NCBI RefSeq assembly: GCF_000312665.1 | Contig: NZ_HF536773.1 | Location: 545,582 to 609,581 of the forward strand | DNA from: Rhizobium mesoamericanum STM3625 | Lineage (GTDB): Bacteria; Pseudomonadota; Alphaproteobacteria; Rhizobiales; Rhizobiaceae | DNA length: 64,000 bases | Direction of reading: 5' to 3' | In this document: positions 25,546-34,017 of the stretch, piece after piece | Numbering within the stretch: position 1 is the stretch's first letter | Layout: every line of letters begins with the position of its first letter | Translations under genes and position numbers: made by a program | The notes under the pieces: model-generated | Databases searched by the model: none | Told to the model about the DNA's origin: nothing | Seen by the model: the letters and a program-made list of their open reading frames with translations, nothing else

Positions 25546-26718
25546 ATGCACACACAGGTAGCCATCATTGGCTCCGGCCCCTCGGGGCTGTTGCTCGGCC
25601 AGTTGCTAACCGAGGCCGGTATCGACAACATCATCCTCGACCGCGTTGGCAAGGAATACATTCTGGGCCGCGTACGCGCCGGGGTCCTGGAGGAAGGCAC
25701 CGTTAGCCTCATCGACAAGGCAAAGGCCGGTGCGCGCATGCATGCCGAAGGCTTGCCACATGACGGCTTTTCACTCGCCTTCGACGGGCGCGACCACCGC
25801 ATTGATCTGTTCGGCCTCACCGGCGGCAAGCGTGTCATGGTCTATGGACAAACCGAGGTCACCCGCGACCTGATGGAGCGGCGCGAGGGGAGCGGTGCGC
25901 AGACGATCTACGAGGCCGCGAATGTTGAGCCGCACGACTTCGATGGGACGGCCCCCTACGTGAGCTACGAAAAGGGTGGCGTCGCCCATCGCATAGACTG
26001 CGATTTCATCGCCGGCTGCGACGGTTTTCATGGCGCCAGCCGCAAGGCGGTGCCGGAAAAATCGCTGCGCGTCTTCGAGAAGGTCTATCCCTTCGGATGG
26101 CTTGGAATTCTCGCCGAAGTTCCTCCCGTCAGTCATGAATTGATCTATGCCAACCACCCACGGGGATTTGCGCTCTGTTCCATGCGCTCGCAGCATCGCA
26201 GCCGCTACTACATCCAGTGTCCCCTGGACGAGAAGATCGAGGACTGGAGCGATGATCGTTTCTGGGACGAACTGCGCCGACGCCTGCCTGCCCATCATGC
26301 CGACGCGCTCGTGACCGCACCGTCCTTCGAGAAGTCGATCGCGCCGCTGCGCTCCTTTGTCGCCGAGCCAATGCGCTTTGGGCGCATGTTCCTCGTCGGC
26401 GATGCCGCCCATATCGTTCCGCCGACTGGCGCCAAAGGTCTCAATCTCGCCGCGAGCGACGTGCATTATCTGTTTTCGGGTCTCATAGAGCACTACCAGG
26501 ATCGCTCGAACGCGGGCGTCGATGCCTACTCGCAAAGGGCACTCGCCCGGATCTGGAAGGCAGTTCGTTTCTCCTGGTGGATGACGACAATGATGCACCG
26601 GTTCCCTGACACCGGTGACTTCGATCAAAGAATTCAGGAAGCCGAGCTCGACTATTTGACGCATTCACGTGCGGCCTCGACCGCACTTGCGGAAAATTAT
26701 GTCGGTCTTGCCTACTAG
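25546..26718 (+). CDS. pobA: 4-hydroxybenzoate 3-monooxygenase
   Basis: 390 residues from ATG 25546, with GGGAGGA seven nt upstream. FAD-binding G-x-G-x-x-G ('IIGSGPSGLLLGQ') at the N-terminus, the 'GCDGFHGASR' (DG) motif near 160, and the second FAD motif 'GRMFLVGDAAHIVPPTGAKG' near 280-300. The C-terminal 'RIWKAVRFSWWMTTMMH' is characteristic of PobA. It hydroxylates 4-hydroxybenzoate to protocatechuate with NAD(P)H and O2 in the cytoplasm, feeding the pca genes 3.5 kb downstream. Regulated by the divergent pobR. Confidence 0.96.
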   Translation: MHTQVAIIGSGPSGLLLGQLLTEAGIDNIILDRVGKEYILGRVRAGVLEEGTVSLIDKAKAGARMHAEGLPHDGFSLAFDGRDHRIDLFGLTGGKRVMVYGQTEVTRDLMERREGSGAQTIYEAANVEPHDFDGTAPYVSYEKGGVAHRIDCDFIAGCDGFHGASRKAVPEKSLRVFEKVYPFGWLGILAEVPPVSHELIYANHPRGFALCSMRSQHRSRYYIQCPLDEKIEDWSDDRFWDELRRRLPAHHADALVTAPSFEKSIAPLRSFVAEPMRFGRMFLVGDAAHIVPPTGAKGLNLAASDVHYLFSGLIEHYQDRSNAGVDAYSQRALARIWKAVRFSWWMTTMMHRFPDTGDFDQRIQEAELDYLTHSRAASTALAENYVGLAY

Positions 26719-26721
26719 CTC

Positions 26722-26744
26722 CCCTTCCGCCATCCACGGAAGGG
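26722..26744. terminator. Hairpin between convergent pobA and cyclase genes
   Basis: Stem cccttccg / cggaaggg (8 bp) with a seven-nt loop three bases after the pobA stop. No U-tract follows. It probably acts as a bidirectional terminator. Confidence 0.45.
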
Positions 26745-26804
26745 TGCACGGAGAGCGGCGGTGGTTAAATGCGTCCCACCGCTGCTCGCCGCTCGGACAA
26801 GGTA

Positions 26805-28406
26805 TCAAGAGGAGGCAGGCGCCTGGGCGTCAATCGCCGCCATCGCCTCTGCGAGCGCCGCGCGAACGCGGGCGAGCTCATCCGGGTCAAGTTGCGCTAC
26901 ATCGAGATGAAGGTCGAGGCCCGCAAAGTGCTCACTCAGCACACGCAGGTTCTGATCAGCGCCCAACAGTCCATTGACGGCATAAGGCACCACCTCGCGG
27001 TGGATGCCCTTCATGGTGATCGGCGGCAGGGGCGTCGCATCGACAATATCCTTCACGAGTGCGTAGGTTTCGTAACTGATGACGATCTTCCCACCCTCGG
27101 CAATGGATTGGAGGCGCGCGGCCAGATTGGCTTCGGCGCCGATGATGGTGTAGTCCATGCGATCGCTGCTGCCGAAATTGCCGACATTACAATAGCCCGA
27201 GTTGATCCCCATGCGGACCACGAACGGTTCTTCCGTGCCGTCGAGACGCCATTTCTCCTTCAGTTCGCCAAGGCGGCGCTGCATATCGACGGCCATCCGC
27301 AGGCAAGCTTTTGCGTCTTCGACCGCACCATTCGTTTCAGGATCGCCGAAGAATACCAATACCGCGTCGCCGATGAACTTATCGAGCGTGCCGCCGTGCC
27401 GCAGTGCAATGGCAGACATCTCGGTCAGGTATTCATTCAACATTTCCGTCAGCGCTTCGGGCTGCAGCCGCTCGGCGGTGGCAGTGAAGTCCTTGATGTC
27501 TGAAAAGAAGATGGTCAGTCGCTTGCGCTCGGTGTGTACGACGACATCCTTCTGGCCGCTGAAAATGCTCTTGTAGACCTGTGGGGAGAGATAGCGCGAG
27601 ATCTTCATGGAGATGCTTGCCAGGAACTCGTTAGCCTGCTCCAGTTCGTGATTGACGCCCTGAATAAGGGCGGTCTGGCGCTGCTGGAAAACGATGAAGC
27701 CGATACCAAGCCCAGCCATAAACAAGAAATAGAGTAGCAGGTATTTGAAGGCGAATACGTCGTGGGCAAAGGGTTGCTTGATGATCACTTCCTGAATGCC
27801 GCGCACGTCGCCGACTTTCCAGTCCGTCTTCGGGCTCTCCGGATGAGTGTTGTGGCAGGCCACGCATGCCTCACCCATGATGACAGGCGTCACAAACCGA
27901 AATGTATTCGTAAAGCCGCTTCGGATGATATCAGTCGGTGTCTGCTTCGGATTGGCACGCAACGCTGCCAGTGCATTCGTTTCAAAAGCATCGAGGGGAT
28001 GCGGCGCACGCCGCTTGAACGGCAGATCGGAAAGGAAGCGATAGGTTATATTGGCTTGCTGCTGCCGAATGACATCACCGAGCTCGAGTGACAGCGTCGC
28101 CGGAATAGGGATTGCGCCAGGTGTGTTGGCATAATCGTGTGTCACGACTGTTGCAACGTCGCCACCGGCTGCATGTGCTGCAAGAATGCGGCCGACAACG
28201 TTGCTGGCATAATAGGAGCGGATGCTGGTGATCAGCGAGCTCATATCCTCAGCCTGTCGTTTGACGGAGTTTTGTGAGAGCGTGCTGACGTCCATCCAAA
28301 CGGCAATCGGCAAGCCCGCCAGCAGAGCCAAGATCAAAAGGCTGATGAAATAACCGGTGTTTCGAACGCTCCGGCGACGATCTGTAGCTGGGGTCACGGG
28401 AAGCAC
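26805..28406 (-). CDS. Class III adenylate cyclase with c-type-heme sensor domain
   Basis: 533 residues: transmembrane helix about 18-38, an extracytoplasmic domain of the Tll0287/DUF3365 type (about 45-215) with a C-x-x-C-H heme attachment motif at 181-185 followed by 'NTHPESPKTDWKVGDVRG', a second helix (222-242), a short coiled linker and a class III cyclase domain. Metal residues D303 and D347, purine-selecting K343/T420 and transition-state N427/R431 are present, so ATP to cAMP activity is expected. A periplasmic heme suggests sensing of redox state or a small gas. It stands between pobA (convergent) and the lipocalin gene with no clear link to aromatic metabolism. Confidence 0.88.
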   Translation of the reverse strand: MLPVTPATDRRRSVRNTGYFISLLILALLAGLPIAVWMDVSTLSQNSVKRQAEDMSSLITSIRSYYASNVVGRILAAHAAGGDVATVVTHDYANTPGAIPIPATLSLELGDVIRQQQANITYRFLSDLPFKRRAPHPLDAFETNALAALRANPKQTPTDIIRSGFTNTFRFVTPVIMGEACVACHNTHPESPKTDWKVGDVRGIQEVIIKQPFAHDVFAFKYLLLYFLFMAGLGIGFIVFQQRQTALIQGVNHELEQANEFLASISMKISRYLSPQVYKSIFSGQKDVVVHTERKRLTIFFSDIKDFTATAERLQPEALTEMLNEYLTEMSAIALRHGGTLDKFIGDAVLVFFGDPETNGAVEDAKACLRMAVDMQRRLGELKEKWRLDGTEEPFVVRMGINSGYCNVGNFGSSDRMDYTIIGAEANLAARLQSIAEGGKIVISYETYALVKDIVDATPLPPITMKGIHREVVPYAVNGLLGADQNLRVLSEHFAGLDLHLDVAQLDPDELARVRAALAEAMAAIDAQAPASS

Positions 28407-28629
28407 CGACCATCATCGAGCCACGTTTGCGCAAAACCGGTTCGCCCAAGCGGCCTCGCCATCGGCCTATTCATGCAGTGATCTGAACCTAAAATCGCGC
28501 CCATCATCTTTGAAACTGAACCCCTTTATGAGACTTGCCATCCAGCAAGGAGGAGCACGCGTCCATCCATGCCGTCAACTGCTCGCTGCCGGCCAACTTT
28601 GGAGACATGAAGGAGGCTCACCCACCCTT

Positions 28630-29070
28630 TCAGATCTTGCGGAACTCGAGCTCGTATATGACTTCCTCGCCGGTCGTCGGATCGACGCCCGGTGCGCCGC
28701 TGATGACCAGCTTATTGCCGTCGATGGAGAATGGCCTGATGAGATCGCTCACGCCCCAAGCCGGATTCCAGCTCGCGTCGACGTGGTGGATCACGCGGCC
28801 GTTGTCGAACGTGTAGGTGCCGGCATAGGCGAGCATGCTATCGAAGAGAGCAACCTTTTCGGAAGCGGTCGGCATCTTGCCATTGGATCCCGGTCGCTCG
28901 CTGCTGACGACCAACGCCATCATCCTGCCATCTGGTTGGTACGATAAGAAACCGACGGGATCCGGACCCATCGCGTCGGAAATGGCGCCGGACGAAACTA
29001 TCCTGCGCTTCCAAGACACCATTCGCCAGGTCCCGTGTAAAGCGGCCGCCCTTCCCATAGGCTCCCCCAT
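28630..29070 (-). CDS. Lipocalin-like domain protein
   Basis: 146 residues. The N-terminal 'LHGTWRMVSWKR' G-x-W motif, 'PVGFLSYQPDGRMMALV', 'YAGTYTFDNGRVIHHVD' and a terminal 'EEVIYELEFRKI' match the Lipocalin_5-like family, a small beta-barrel binding hydrophobic ligands. No signal peptide, so cytoplasmic. It lies just downstream of pcaQ on the same strand (about 50 bp), so it may be read through from pcaQ and could bind an aromatic intermediate. That is speculation from position only. Confidence 0.8.
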   Translation of the reverse strand: MGEPMGRAAALHGTWRMVSWKRRIVSSGAISDAMGPDPVGFLSYQPDGRMMALVVSSERPGSNGKMPTASEKVALFDSMLAYAGTYTFDNGRVIHHVDASWNPAWGVSDLIRPFSIDGNKLVISGAPGVDPTTGEEVIYELEFRKI

Positions 29071-29119
29071 GCGCAGTTGGACATGAGGAACATATCACGG
29101 GGCCAGCACGCGGAACAGG

Positions 29120-30052
29120 CTATGGCTTTGCCACTTCCGCGGCCGCCTCGCGCAATGTCTGCATGAGGATCGACAGCGGCAACGAGGGGATCGCATCCGT
29201 TCGCATGGTCAGGCCGACCGGCCCCTTCGTCTCGCTCGTATCGATTGGCAGGACAGCCAACAAGCCGTCGGCGATATCGGTGGCGACGACGCCGGTGGAA
29301 ATGATCCAGATGGCGTCGCTCGCGCGCACGAAGGCGCGGCCGAAGGAATCCGAAACAGTCTCGATCTGGTTCGGGAGGCTTGCAACGCCGTTGGCGATCA
29401 AAAAGTTTTCCACGAATGGTCTAATGATCGAGGCGCGTGTTGGCATCAGGACGGTATATTCGCCAAGGCTGGCAAACAGCGATCGCTTGGTCTTGAGCAG
29501 GGGATGGTCGGCACGCACGGCAAAAACGACCTGTTCCGAATAGAGATGTTCGAAGGAAAAACCGGCCATCTTTTCTGCACTGGCCAGACGCCCGACGACA
29601 AGATCAAGGTCGCCGACGCGCAGCTGCTCCAAAAGCACGGCGTTCTCCCCCGTGACGATCTTGATGCGGCTCCAGGTGTTCTCTTTGAGGAACAGTTCCA
29701 TTGCACGCGGCATGACGCGGGTCGATACGGTAGGTAGCGCGCCAATCCTGATCGGCGGCGCCTCGCCGAAACGCTCCTGCGAGACAGAATCGAGCCCCTG
29801 GCGCAAGGCCGTCAGCGCTGCCCCCGCATGACGGAGGAAGACATCACCGTAGCGGGTGATCTTGATGCCGCGGCCGTCGCGTTCGAAGACTGCGACACCC
29901 AGCACCTCCTCAAGTTCGCGGATGGTCTTCGTCACGGCAGGCTGGCTGACATTGAGCAGTTCGGCAGCCTTCATCACGCTTTTTTGGCGCGCAACCTCGA
30001 CAAACGTCTGCAGATGGCGAAACTTGACGCGACTGTCGATCATGGTTTTCAT
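29120..30052 (-). CDS. pcaQ: LysR-type activator of the pca genes
   Basis: 310 residues. N-terminal winged helix-turn-helix (about 10-70: 'LQTFVEVARQKSVMKAAELL', 'SQPAVTKTIRELEEVLG') and a LysR effector domain from about 95. PcaQ activates pcaDCHGB in response to beta-carboxy-cis,cis-muconate or related intermediates in Agrobacterium and Sinorhizobium. Divergent from pcaD, 142 bp apart. A perfect palindrome resembling the PcaQ box touches its own start codon, so autoregulation is likely. A second ATG lies three codons in (30043). Confidence 0.92.
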   Translation of the reverse strand: MKTMIDSRVKFRHLQTFVEVARQKSVMKAAELLNVSQPAVTKTIRELEEVLGVAVFERDGRGIKITRYGDVFLRHAGAALTALRQGLDSVSQERFGEAPPIRIGALPTVSTRVMPRAMELFLKENTWSRIKIVTGENAVLLEQLRVGDLDLVVGRLASAEKMAGFSFEHLYSEQVVFAVRADHPLLKTKRSLFASLGEYTVLMPTRASIIRPFVENFLIANGVASLPNQIETVSDSFGRAFVRASDAIWIISTGVVATDIADGLLAVLPIDTSETKGPVGLTMRTDAIPSLPLSILMQTLREAAAEVAKP

Positions 30053-30066
30053 AACTCCAGAGTTAT
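30051..30066. promoter_or_regulatory. PcaQ-box-like operator in the pcaQ-pcaD gap
   Basis: ATAACT-CCAG-AGTTAT, arms ATAACTC/GAGTTAT exactly complementary, close to the reported PcaQ box ATAACC-N4-GGTTAA. It overlaps the pcaQ start codon. A second element, atcattttacctaacc (30083-30098), lies 16 nt further toward pcaD and recurs before the transporter genes. Confidence 0.7.
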
Positions 30067-30194
30067 CGAAATACCACGAAATATCATTTTACCTAACCAG
30101 ATTAAACATTCAATTTGAATCTGGGTCCGCGCAGGATCGGTTATCAAGTCGGTCGCGGCTTGCCTGGGGATTTGGCGCGCAGAGGAGATTTGCA

Positions 30195-31004
30195 GTGCAG
30201 TTTGCCCGCATCAACGACGTTTCGATCCACTATCAGCTGATCGGCGGCCCAGCCGACAAGCCGGTCATCGTGTTCGCCAATTCGCTCGGCACCGATTTTC
30301 GCATCTGGCGCGACGTGATCGTGCGACTGGCCGGGGACTATGGCATCATTGTCTACGACAAACGCGGCCACGGCCTATCCGATGTCGGCCAAGTGCCCTA
30401 TTCAATCGAGGACCATGCCTCCGATCTTGCCGGTTTGCTGGAGCTTCTGGCGGTCAAGCAGGCTTTCATTTGTGGGCTTTCCGTCGGCGGGTTGATCGCC
30501 CAGGCGCTATACAAGGTACGGCCTGACATGGTGCGGGGGCTGATCCTTTGCGATACCGCTCCCAAGATCGGTACTGCCGAAAGCTGGAATGCGCGGATTG
30601 AAACCGTCGCCGGCAAGGGGATCGGCAGCATCGTCGACGGTATCATGGAGCTCTGGTTTACACCCGCCTTCCGGCGACCCGAGAACACGGCTTATCACGG
30701 CTATTGCAACATGCTCGTGCGCCAGCCGGTGGAAGGCTATCTTGCTACCTGCGAGGCGATCCGCGATGCCGACTACACAGAGGCGGCCACGAAGATAAAC
30801 GTTCCGACGATCTGCATTGTTGGAGACCAGGACGGTTCCACGCCGCCCGATCTCGTGAAGTCGATGGCCAAACTCATTCCTGACGCCCGCTTCGAGATCA
30901 TCCAAAATGCCGGCCATATCCCCTGCGTGGAGCAGCCGGAGGCGCTGACGGCGGTTATCCGCGCATTCATCGATTTCGCATTGCATGGAGAAGAAAGCCC
31001 ATGA
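30195..31004 (+). CDS. pcaD: 3-oxoadipate enol-lactonase
   Basis: 269 residues from GTG 30195, with GAGGAG seven nt upstream. Alpha/beta hydrolase with 'VFANSLGTDFRIWRDV', 'YDKRGHGLSD', nucleophile S96 in G-L-S-V-G, and the His in 'NAGHIPCVEQPEA'. It hydrolyses beta-ketoadipate enol-lactone to beta-ketoadipate in the cytoplasm. First gene of the pcaDCHGB unit; its end overlaps pcaC by four bases (ATGA). Frame continues upstream without stop to 29856, but that part overlaps pcaQ and the operator and is not coding. Confidence 0.95.
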   Translation: MQFARINDVSIHYQLIGGPADKPVIVFANSLGTDFRIWRDVIVRLAGDYGIIVYDKRGHGLSDVGQVPYSIEDHASDLAGLLELLAVKQAFICGLSVGGLIAQALYKVRPDMVRGLILCDTAPKIGTAESWNARIETVAGKGIGSIVDGIMELWFTPAFRRPENTAYHGYCNMLVRQPVEGYLATCEAIRDADYTEAATKINVPTICIVGDQDGSTPPDLVKSMAKLIPDARFEIIQNAGHIPCVEQPEALTAVIRAFIDFALHGEESP

Positions 31005-31405
31005 GTGAACGCCATCCGTCATCCGAGCGCTTTGAGCAGGGGATGGCCACACGTCGTGCCGTACTCGGCGATGCCCATGTTGATCGCGCCGAAGCGAGTT
31101 CGACCCCCTTCGACAAGCCCTTTCAGGACCTGATCACGGAAGCCGCCTGGGGACACGTCTGGTCGCGCCCGACACTGACGCGCCGCGAGCGGTCGATCGT
31201 GACGATCGCGCTTTTAGCCGCGCTCGGCCAGGACGACGAGGTGGCAATGCACGTCCGTGCCACTGCCAATACAGGCGCCTCGCGCGACGATATCTGCGAA
31301 GCCCTGCTGCATGTGGCAATCTATGCTGGCGTGCCTGCCGCCAATCACGCCATCAAGATCGCCAAGCATGTTTTCGAACAGATGGACGCTGGAAAGGCGG
31401 CCTGA
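31001..31405 (+). CDS. pcaC: 4-carboxymuconolactone decarboxylase
   Basis: 134 residues, single CMD domain of the AhpD-like fold: 'FQDLITEAAWGHVWSRP', 'RRERSIVTIALLAALGQDDEV', 'HVRATANTGASRDDI' and 'HVAIYAGVPAANHAI'. Converts gamma-carboxymuconolactone to beta-ketoadipate enol-lactone, releasing CO2. Translationally coupled to pcaD. A stand-alone enzyme, unlike the PcaL fusion of actinobacteria. Confidence 0.95.
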   Translation: MSERHPSSERFEQGMATRRAVLGDAHVDRAEASSTPFDKPFQDLITEAAWGHVWSRPTLTRRERSIVTIALLAALGQDDEVAMHVRATANTGASRDDICEALLHVAIYAGVPAANHAIKIAKHVFEQMDAGKAA

Positions 31406-31415
31406 AAGGCATAGG

Positions 31416-32165
31416 ATGTCCGAACTCACCAACCGTAAGCCCGAAACCGGCGCCTTTTTCGCTCGTGACCGCGCCTGGCACGCACCGGCCCTCACCCCAG
31501 GCTACAAGACCTCCGTTCTGAGATCGCCGCAGCGCGCCCTCTTGTCGCTTGATGGCACGATCTCTGAAATAACCGGTCCCGTCTTCGGTCATTCGCTGAT
31601 CGGCGATTTAGACAACGACCTGATCCATAACTTTGCCAAACCGGGCGAGAGCGCCATCGGCGAGCGTATCGTGGTTCATGGTCGCGTGCTTGATGAACGC
31701 GGCCGACCCGTGCCCGGTACGCTCGTCGAATTCTGGCAGGCCAATGCGGGGGGCCGCTACCGCCACAAGAAAGAAACCTACCTCGCCGCTATCGATCCGA
31801 ACTTCGGCGGTTGCGGGCGCTGCATCACCGACGATGATGGCCAATATGCATTCCGCACCGTTCGCCCCGGTGCCTATCCCTGGCCTAACGGCGTCAACGA
31901 CTGGCGTCCGGCCCATATCCACTTCTCGATCTTCGGCCATGGCTTCGCTCAGCGCCTGATTACCCAGATGTATTTCGAGGGCGACCCGATGATCTGGAAG
32001 TGCCCTATCGTCGGCACCATTCCGGACAAGCGCGCCATTGAGCAATTGATTGCGCCACTCGACTGGGGCAACACGATCCCGATGGATGCACGCGCATACA
32101 AGTTCGACATCGTGCTTCGCGGTCGCCGCTCGACGATGTTCGAAAACCGATTGGAGGGGAACTGA
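31416..32165 (+). CDS. pcaH: Protocatechuate 3,4-dioxygenase beta subunit
   Basis: 249 residues from ATG 31416, preceded by TAGG. Non-heme Fe(III) ligands are visible: Y115 ('GGRYRHKK'), Y154 ('PGAYPWPNG'), H167 and H169 ('RPAHIHFS'), with the same mutual spacing as the Pseudomonas beta subunit. Cleaves the ring of protocatechuate between the hydroxyls to beta-carboxy-cis,cis-muconate. Its last base is the first base of pcaG, so the two subunits are translated together. Confidence 0.96.
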   Translation: MSELTNRKPETGAFFARDRAWHAPALTPGYKTSVLRSPQRALLSLDGTISEITGPVFGHSLIGDLDNDLIHNFAKPGESAIGERIVVHGRVLDERGRPVPGTLVEFWQANAGGRYRHKKETYLAAIDPNFGGCGRCITDDDGQYAFRTVRPGAYPWPNGVNDWRPAHIHFSIFGHGFAQRLITQMYFEGDPMIWKCPIVGTIPDKRAIEQLIAPLDWGNTIPMDARAYKFDIVLRGRRSTMFENRLEGN

Positions 32166-32779
32166 TGGTGCAGCAGCTCGACTACCTCAAGGAAACACCA
32201 TCACAAACAGCAGGTCCTTATGTCCATATCGGCCTGACCCCAAACTTCTGCGCTATCAACGGCGTCTACGAAACCGACCTCGGCTCGGTGATGACCAACG
32301 ACAAGACGCTCGGCGAGCGCATCACCGTGACTGGCCGTGTTTTTGATGGCGCAGGTGCGCTGGTGCGCGATGCCGTCGTAGAAATCTGGCAGGCCGACAG
32401 CGTCGGTCTTTACAACAGCCCGGCCGAGCTGCGCGGAACGGCCGATCCCAACTTCAGCGGCTGGGGACGCTGCCCGACACGCGCCGACGACGGCGTTTTC
32501 ACCTTCGAGACGATCAAGCCCGGCTGCGTCCCTTACAAGGACGGGCGCAAGATGGCACCGCACATCACCTTCTGGATTGTCGCCCGCGGCATCAACATCG
32601 GCCTTCATACGCGGATGTATTTTCCCGAGGAGGTCGAGGCCAACAAAGCCGACCCGCTGCTTCTGCGCATCGAGCACAGGGAGCGCGTGGACACGCTGAT
32701 CGCTCAACGCGAGGGATCGACCTACACCTTCGATATCCGCCTGCAAGGAGACAGGGAGACCGTGTTCCTGGATATTTGA
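32165..32779 (+). CDS. pcaG: Protocatechuate 3,4-dioxygenase alpha subunit
   Basis: 204 residues of the intradiol dioxygenase fold: 'PSQTAGPYVHIGLTP', 'VVEIWQADSVGLY', 'GWGRCPTRADDGVFTFETIKPG', and 'PHITFWIVARGINIGLHTRMYF'. As expected for the alpha subunit, the four iron ligands of PcaH are not conserved. It forms the shared active site with PcaH. Overlaps pcaH by one base (TGATG). Confidence 0.95.
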   Translation: MVQQLDYLKETPSQTAGPYVHIGLTPNFCAINGVYETDLGSVMTNDKTLGERITVTGRVFDGAGALVRDAVVEIWQADSVGLYNSPAELRGTADPNFSGWGRCPTRADDGVFTFETIKPGCVPYKDGRKMAPHITFWIVARGINIGLHTRMYFPEEVEANKADPLLLRIEHRERVDTLIAQREGSTYTFDIRLQGDRETVFLDI

Positions 32780-32843
32780 CCACATGGGCCGTGCGCCGAA
32801 AGCATTGCAGGCGCAGTGATCGGCCCTAGCAAGAAAGACGCCG

Positions 32844-33893
32844 ATGACTATCTCAGCTTTCGATCACCCCTTTCTCTCCGGACTGCTTGGCGACGACGAG
32901 ACGGCATCTTATTTTTCCGCGGCGGCGGATATACGCGCCATGCTCGGGTTCGAAGCGGCACTCGCCAGGGCCGAGGCCATTCATGGTCTGATTTCGCACG
33001 AGGCCGCACGCCATATCGACATCTCCTGCGCAAGGTTTGAACCGGATGTTGTCCGTCTGAGAACAGCCACTGCCCGCGATGGAGTTGTGGTTGCAGAACT
33101 CGTCAAGCAGCTTCGGGAGGCGGTCGGAAGTCCGTATTCGGATTGCGTTCATCTCGGTGCCACGAGCCAGGATCTCATTGACACCAGCCTCATGGTGCGC
33201 CTCAGGGCTGTCGCGTTCCTGTTTTCGAGCCGCCTTTCAAGGATCTCACAGGAATTCGACAGTCTCGACGCACGGTTTGGCAAAGTTGCCCTGATGGGGC
33301 GAACACGCATGCAGGCGGCCATCGCGATTACCGTGTCGGACCGCCTTCGTGCCTGGCGAGCGCCGCTCGAGGCTCATCGCGACAGGCTGACCCAACAGCG
33401 GTTTGTCCTGCAATTTGGTGGGGCCGCGGGCACGCTCGAGAGACTTCAAGACAAGGCTCCGGCCATACGGGCCGCCCTTGCCCAGGAGCTCGGCCTTTCC
33501 GATGAGCCGCAGTGGCAAAGCCAACGGGGATTGATCGCTGACCTTGCCAATCTGTTTTCTCTCATCAGCGGAAGCCTTGGCAAGTTCGGCCAGGACATCG
33601 CGCTTTTGGCGCAGGCGGGCGACGAGATCGAGCTTGCAGGTGGCGGTGGTTCGTCAGCCATGGCGCACAAGCACAATCCCGTCGCAGCCGAAACGCTGGT
33701 CGCTCTTGCACGCTTTAACGCAACCCAGCTTTCCGGCATCCATCAGTCGCTGGTGCACGAGCAGGAGCGATCAGGTGCTGCCTGGACGCTGGAATGGCTC
33801 ATTCTGCCGCAAATGGCTGTGGCGACCGCCGCTTCTTTGCGTCTGGCGCTCGAGCTGGCGGGTAGCATCCGGCGAATTGGGCTTAAATCATAA
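32844..33893 (+). CDS. pcaB: 3-carboxy-cis,cis-muconate cycloisomerase
   Basis: 349 residues of the fumarase/aspartase superfamily. The superfamily signature G-S-S-A-M-A-H-K-H-N-P is near 270; 'HLGATSQDLIDT' (about 108) and 'GRTRMQAA' are the other conserved blocks. Converts beta-carboxy-cis,cis-muconate to gamma-carboxymuconolactone. Rhizobial PcaB is of this shorter form, while Pseudomonas PcaB has about 100 more residues. Last gene of pcaDCHGB, 64 bp after pcaG. Its 3' end overlaps the proposed operator of the transporter operon. Confidence 0.93.
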   Translation: MTISAFDHPFLSGLLGDDETASYFSAAADIRAMLGFEAALARAEAIHGLISHEAARHIDISCARFEPDVVRLRTATARDGVVVAELVKQLREAVGSPYSDCVHLGATSQDLIDTSLMVRLRAVAFLFSSRLSRISQEFDSLDARFGKVALMGRTRMQAAIAITVSDRLRAWRAPLEAHRDRLTQQRFVLQFGGAAGTLERLQDKAPAIRAALAQELGLSDEPQWQSQRGLIADLANLFSLISGSLGKFGQDIALLAQAGDEIELAGGGGSSAMAHKHNPVAAETLVALARFNATQLSGIHQSLVHEQERSGAAWTLEWLILPQMAVATAASLRLALELAGSIRRIGLKS

Positions 33894-33905
33894 CCGCCAA
33901 TGCAT
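33890..33905 (+). promoter_or_regulatory. Second PcaQ-box-like site, before transporter operon
   Basis: ATAACC-GCCA-ATGCAT keeps the left half of the PcaQ box. Exactly 16 nt further on, as at pcaD, is ttcattttacattacc (33922-33937), identical to the pcaD element at 13 of 16 positions. The matched geometry argues for PcaQ control of the transporter genes. Confidence 0.55.
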
Positions 33906-33957
33906 GAGTTTCGCCATTTATTTCATTTTACATTACCGTTTTGAATGAGACACAATC

Positions 33958-33986
33958 GCCGGGATTTAGCCCCGGGCTAATCCGGC
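33958..33986. other. Imperfect GC-rich hairpin in transporter leader
   Basis: gccgg(g)att(t)agcc pairs with ggctaatccggc around a short loop, with two single-base bulges. It lies about 30 nt before the substrate-binding-protein start and would sit in its 5' leader. It could be a terminator of pcaB or an mRNA-stability element. Confidence 0.35.
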
Positions 33987-34017
33987 GTAGGAGTGCGCCA
34001 TCGATATGGGAGGATTT

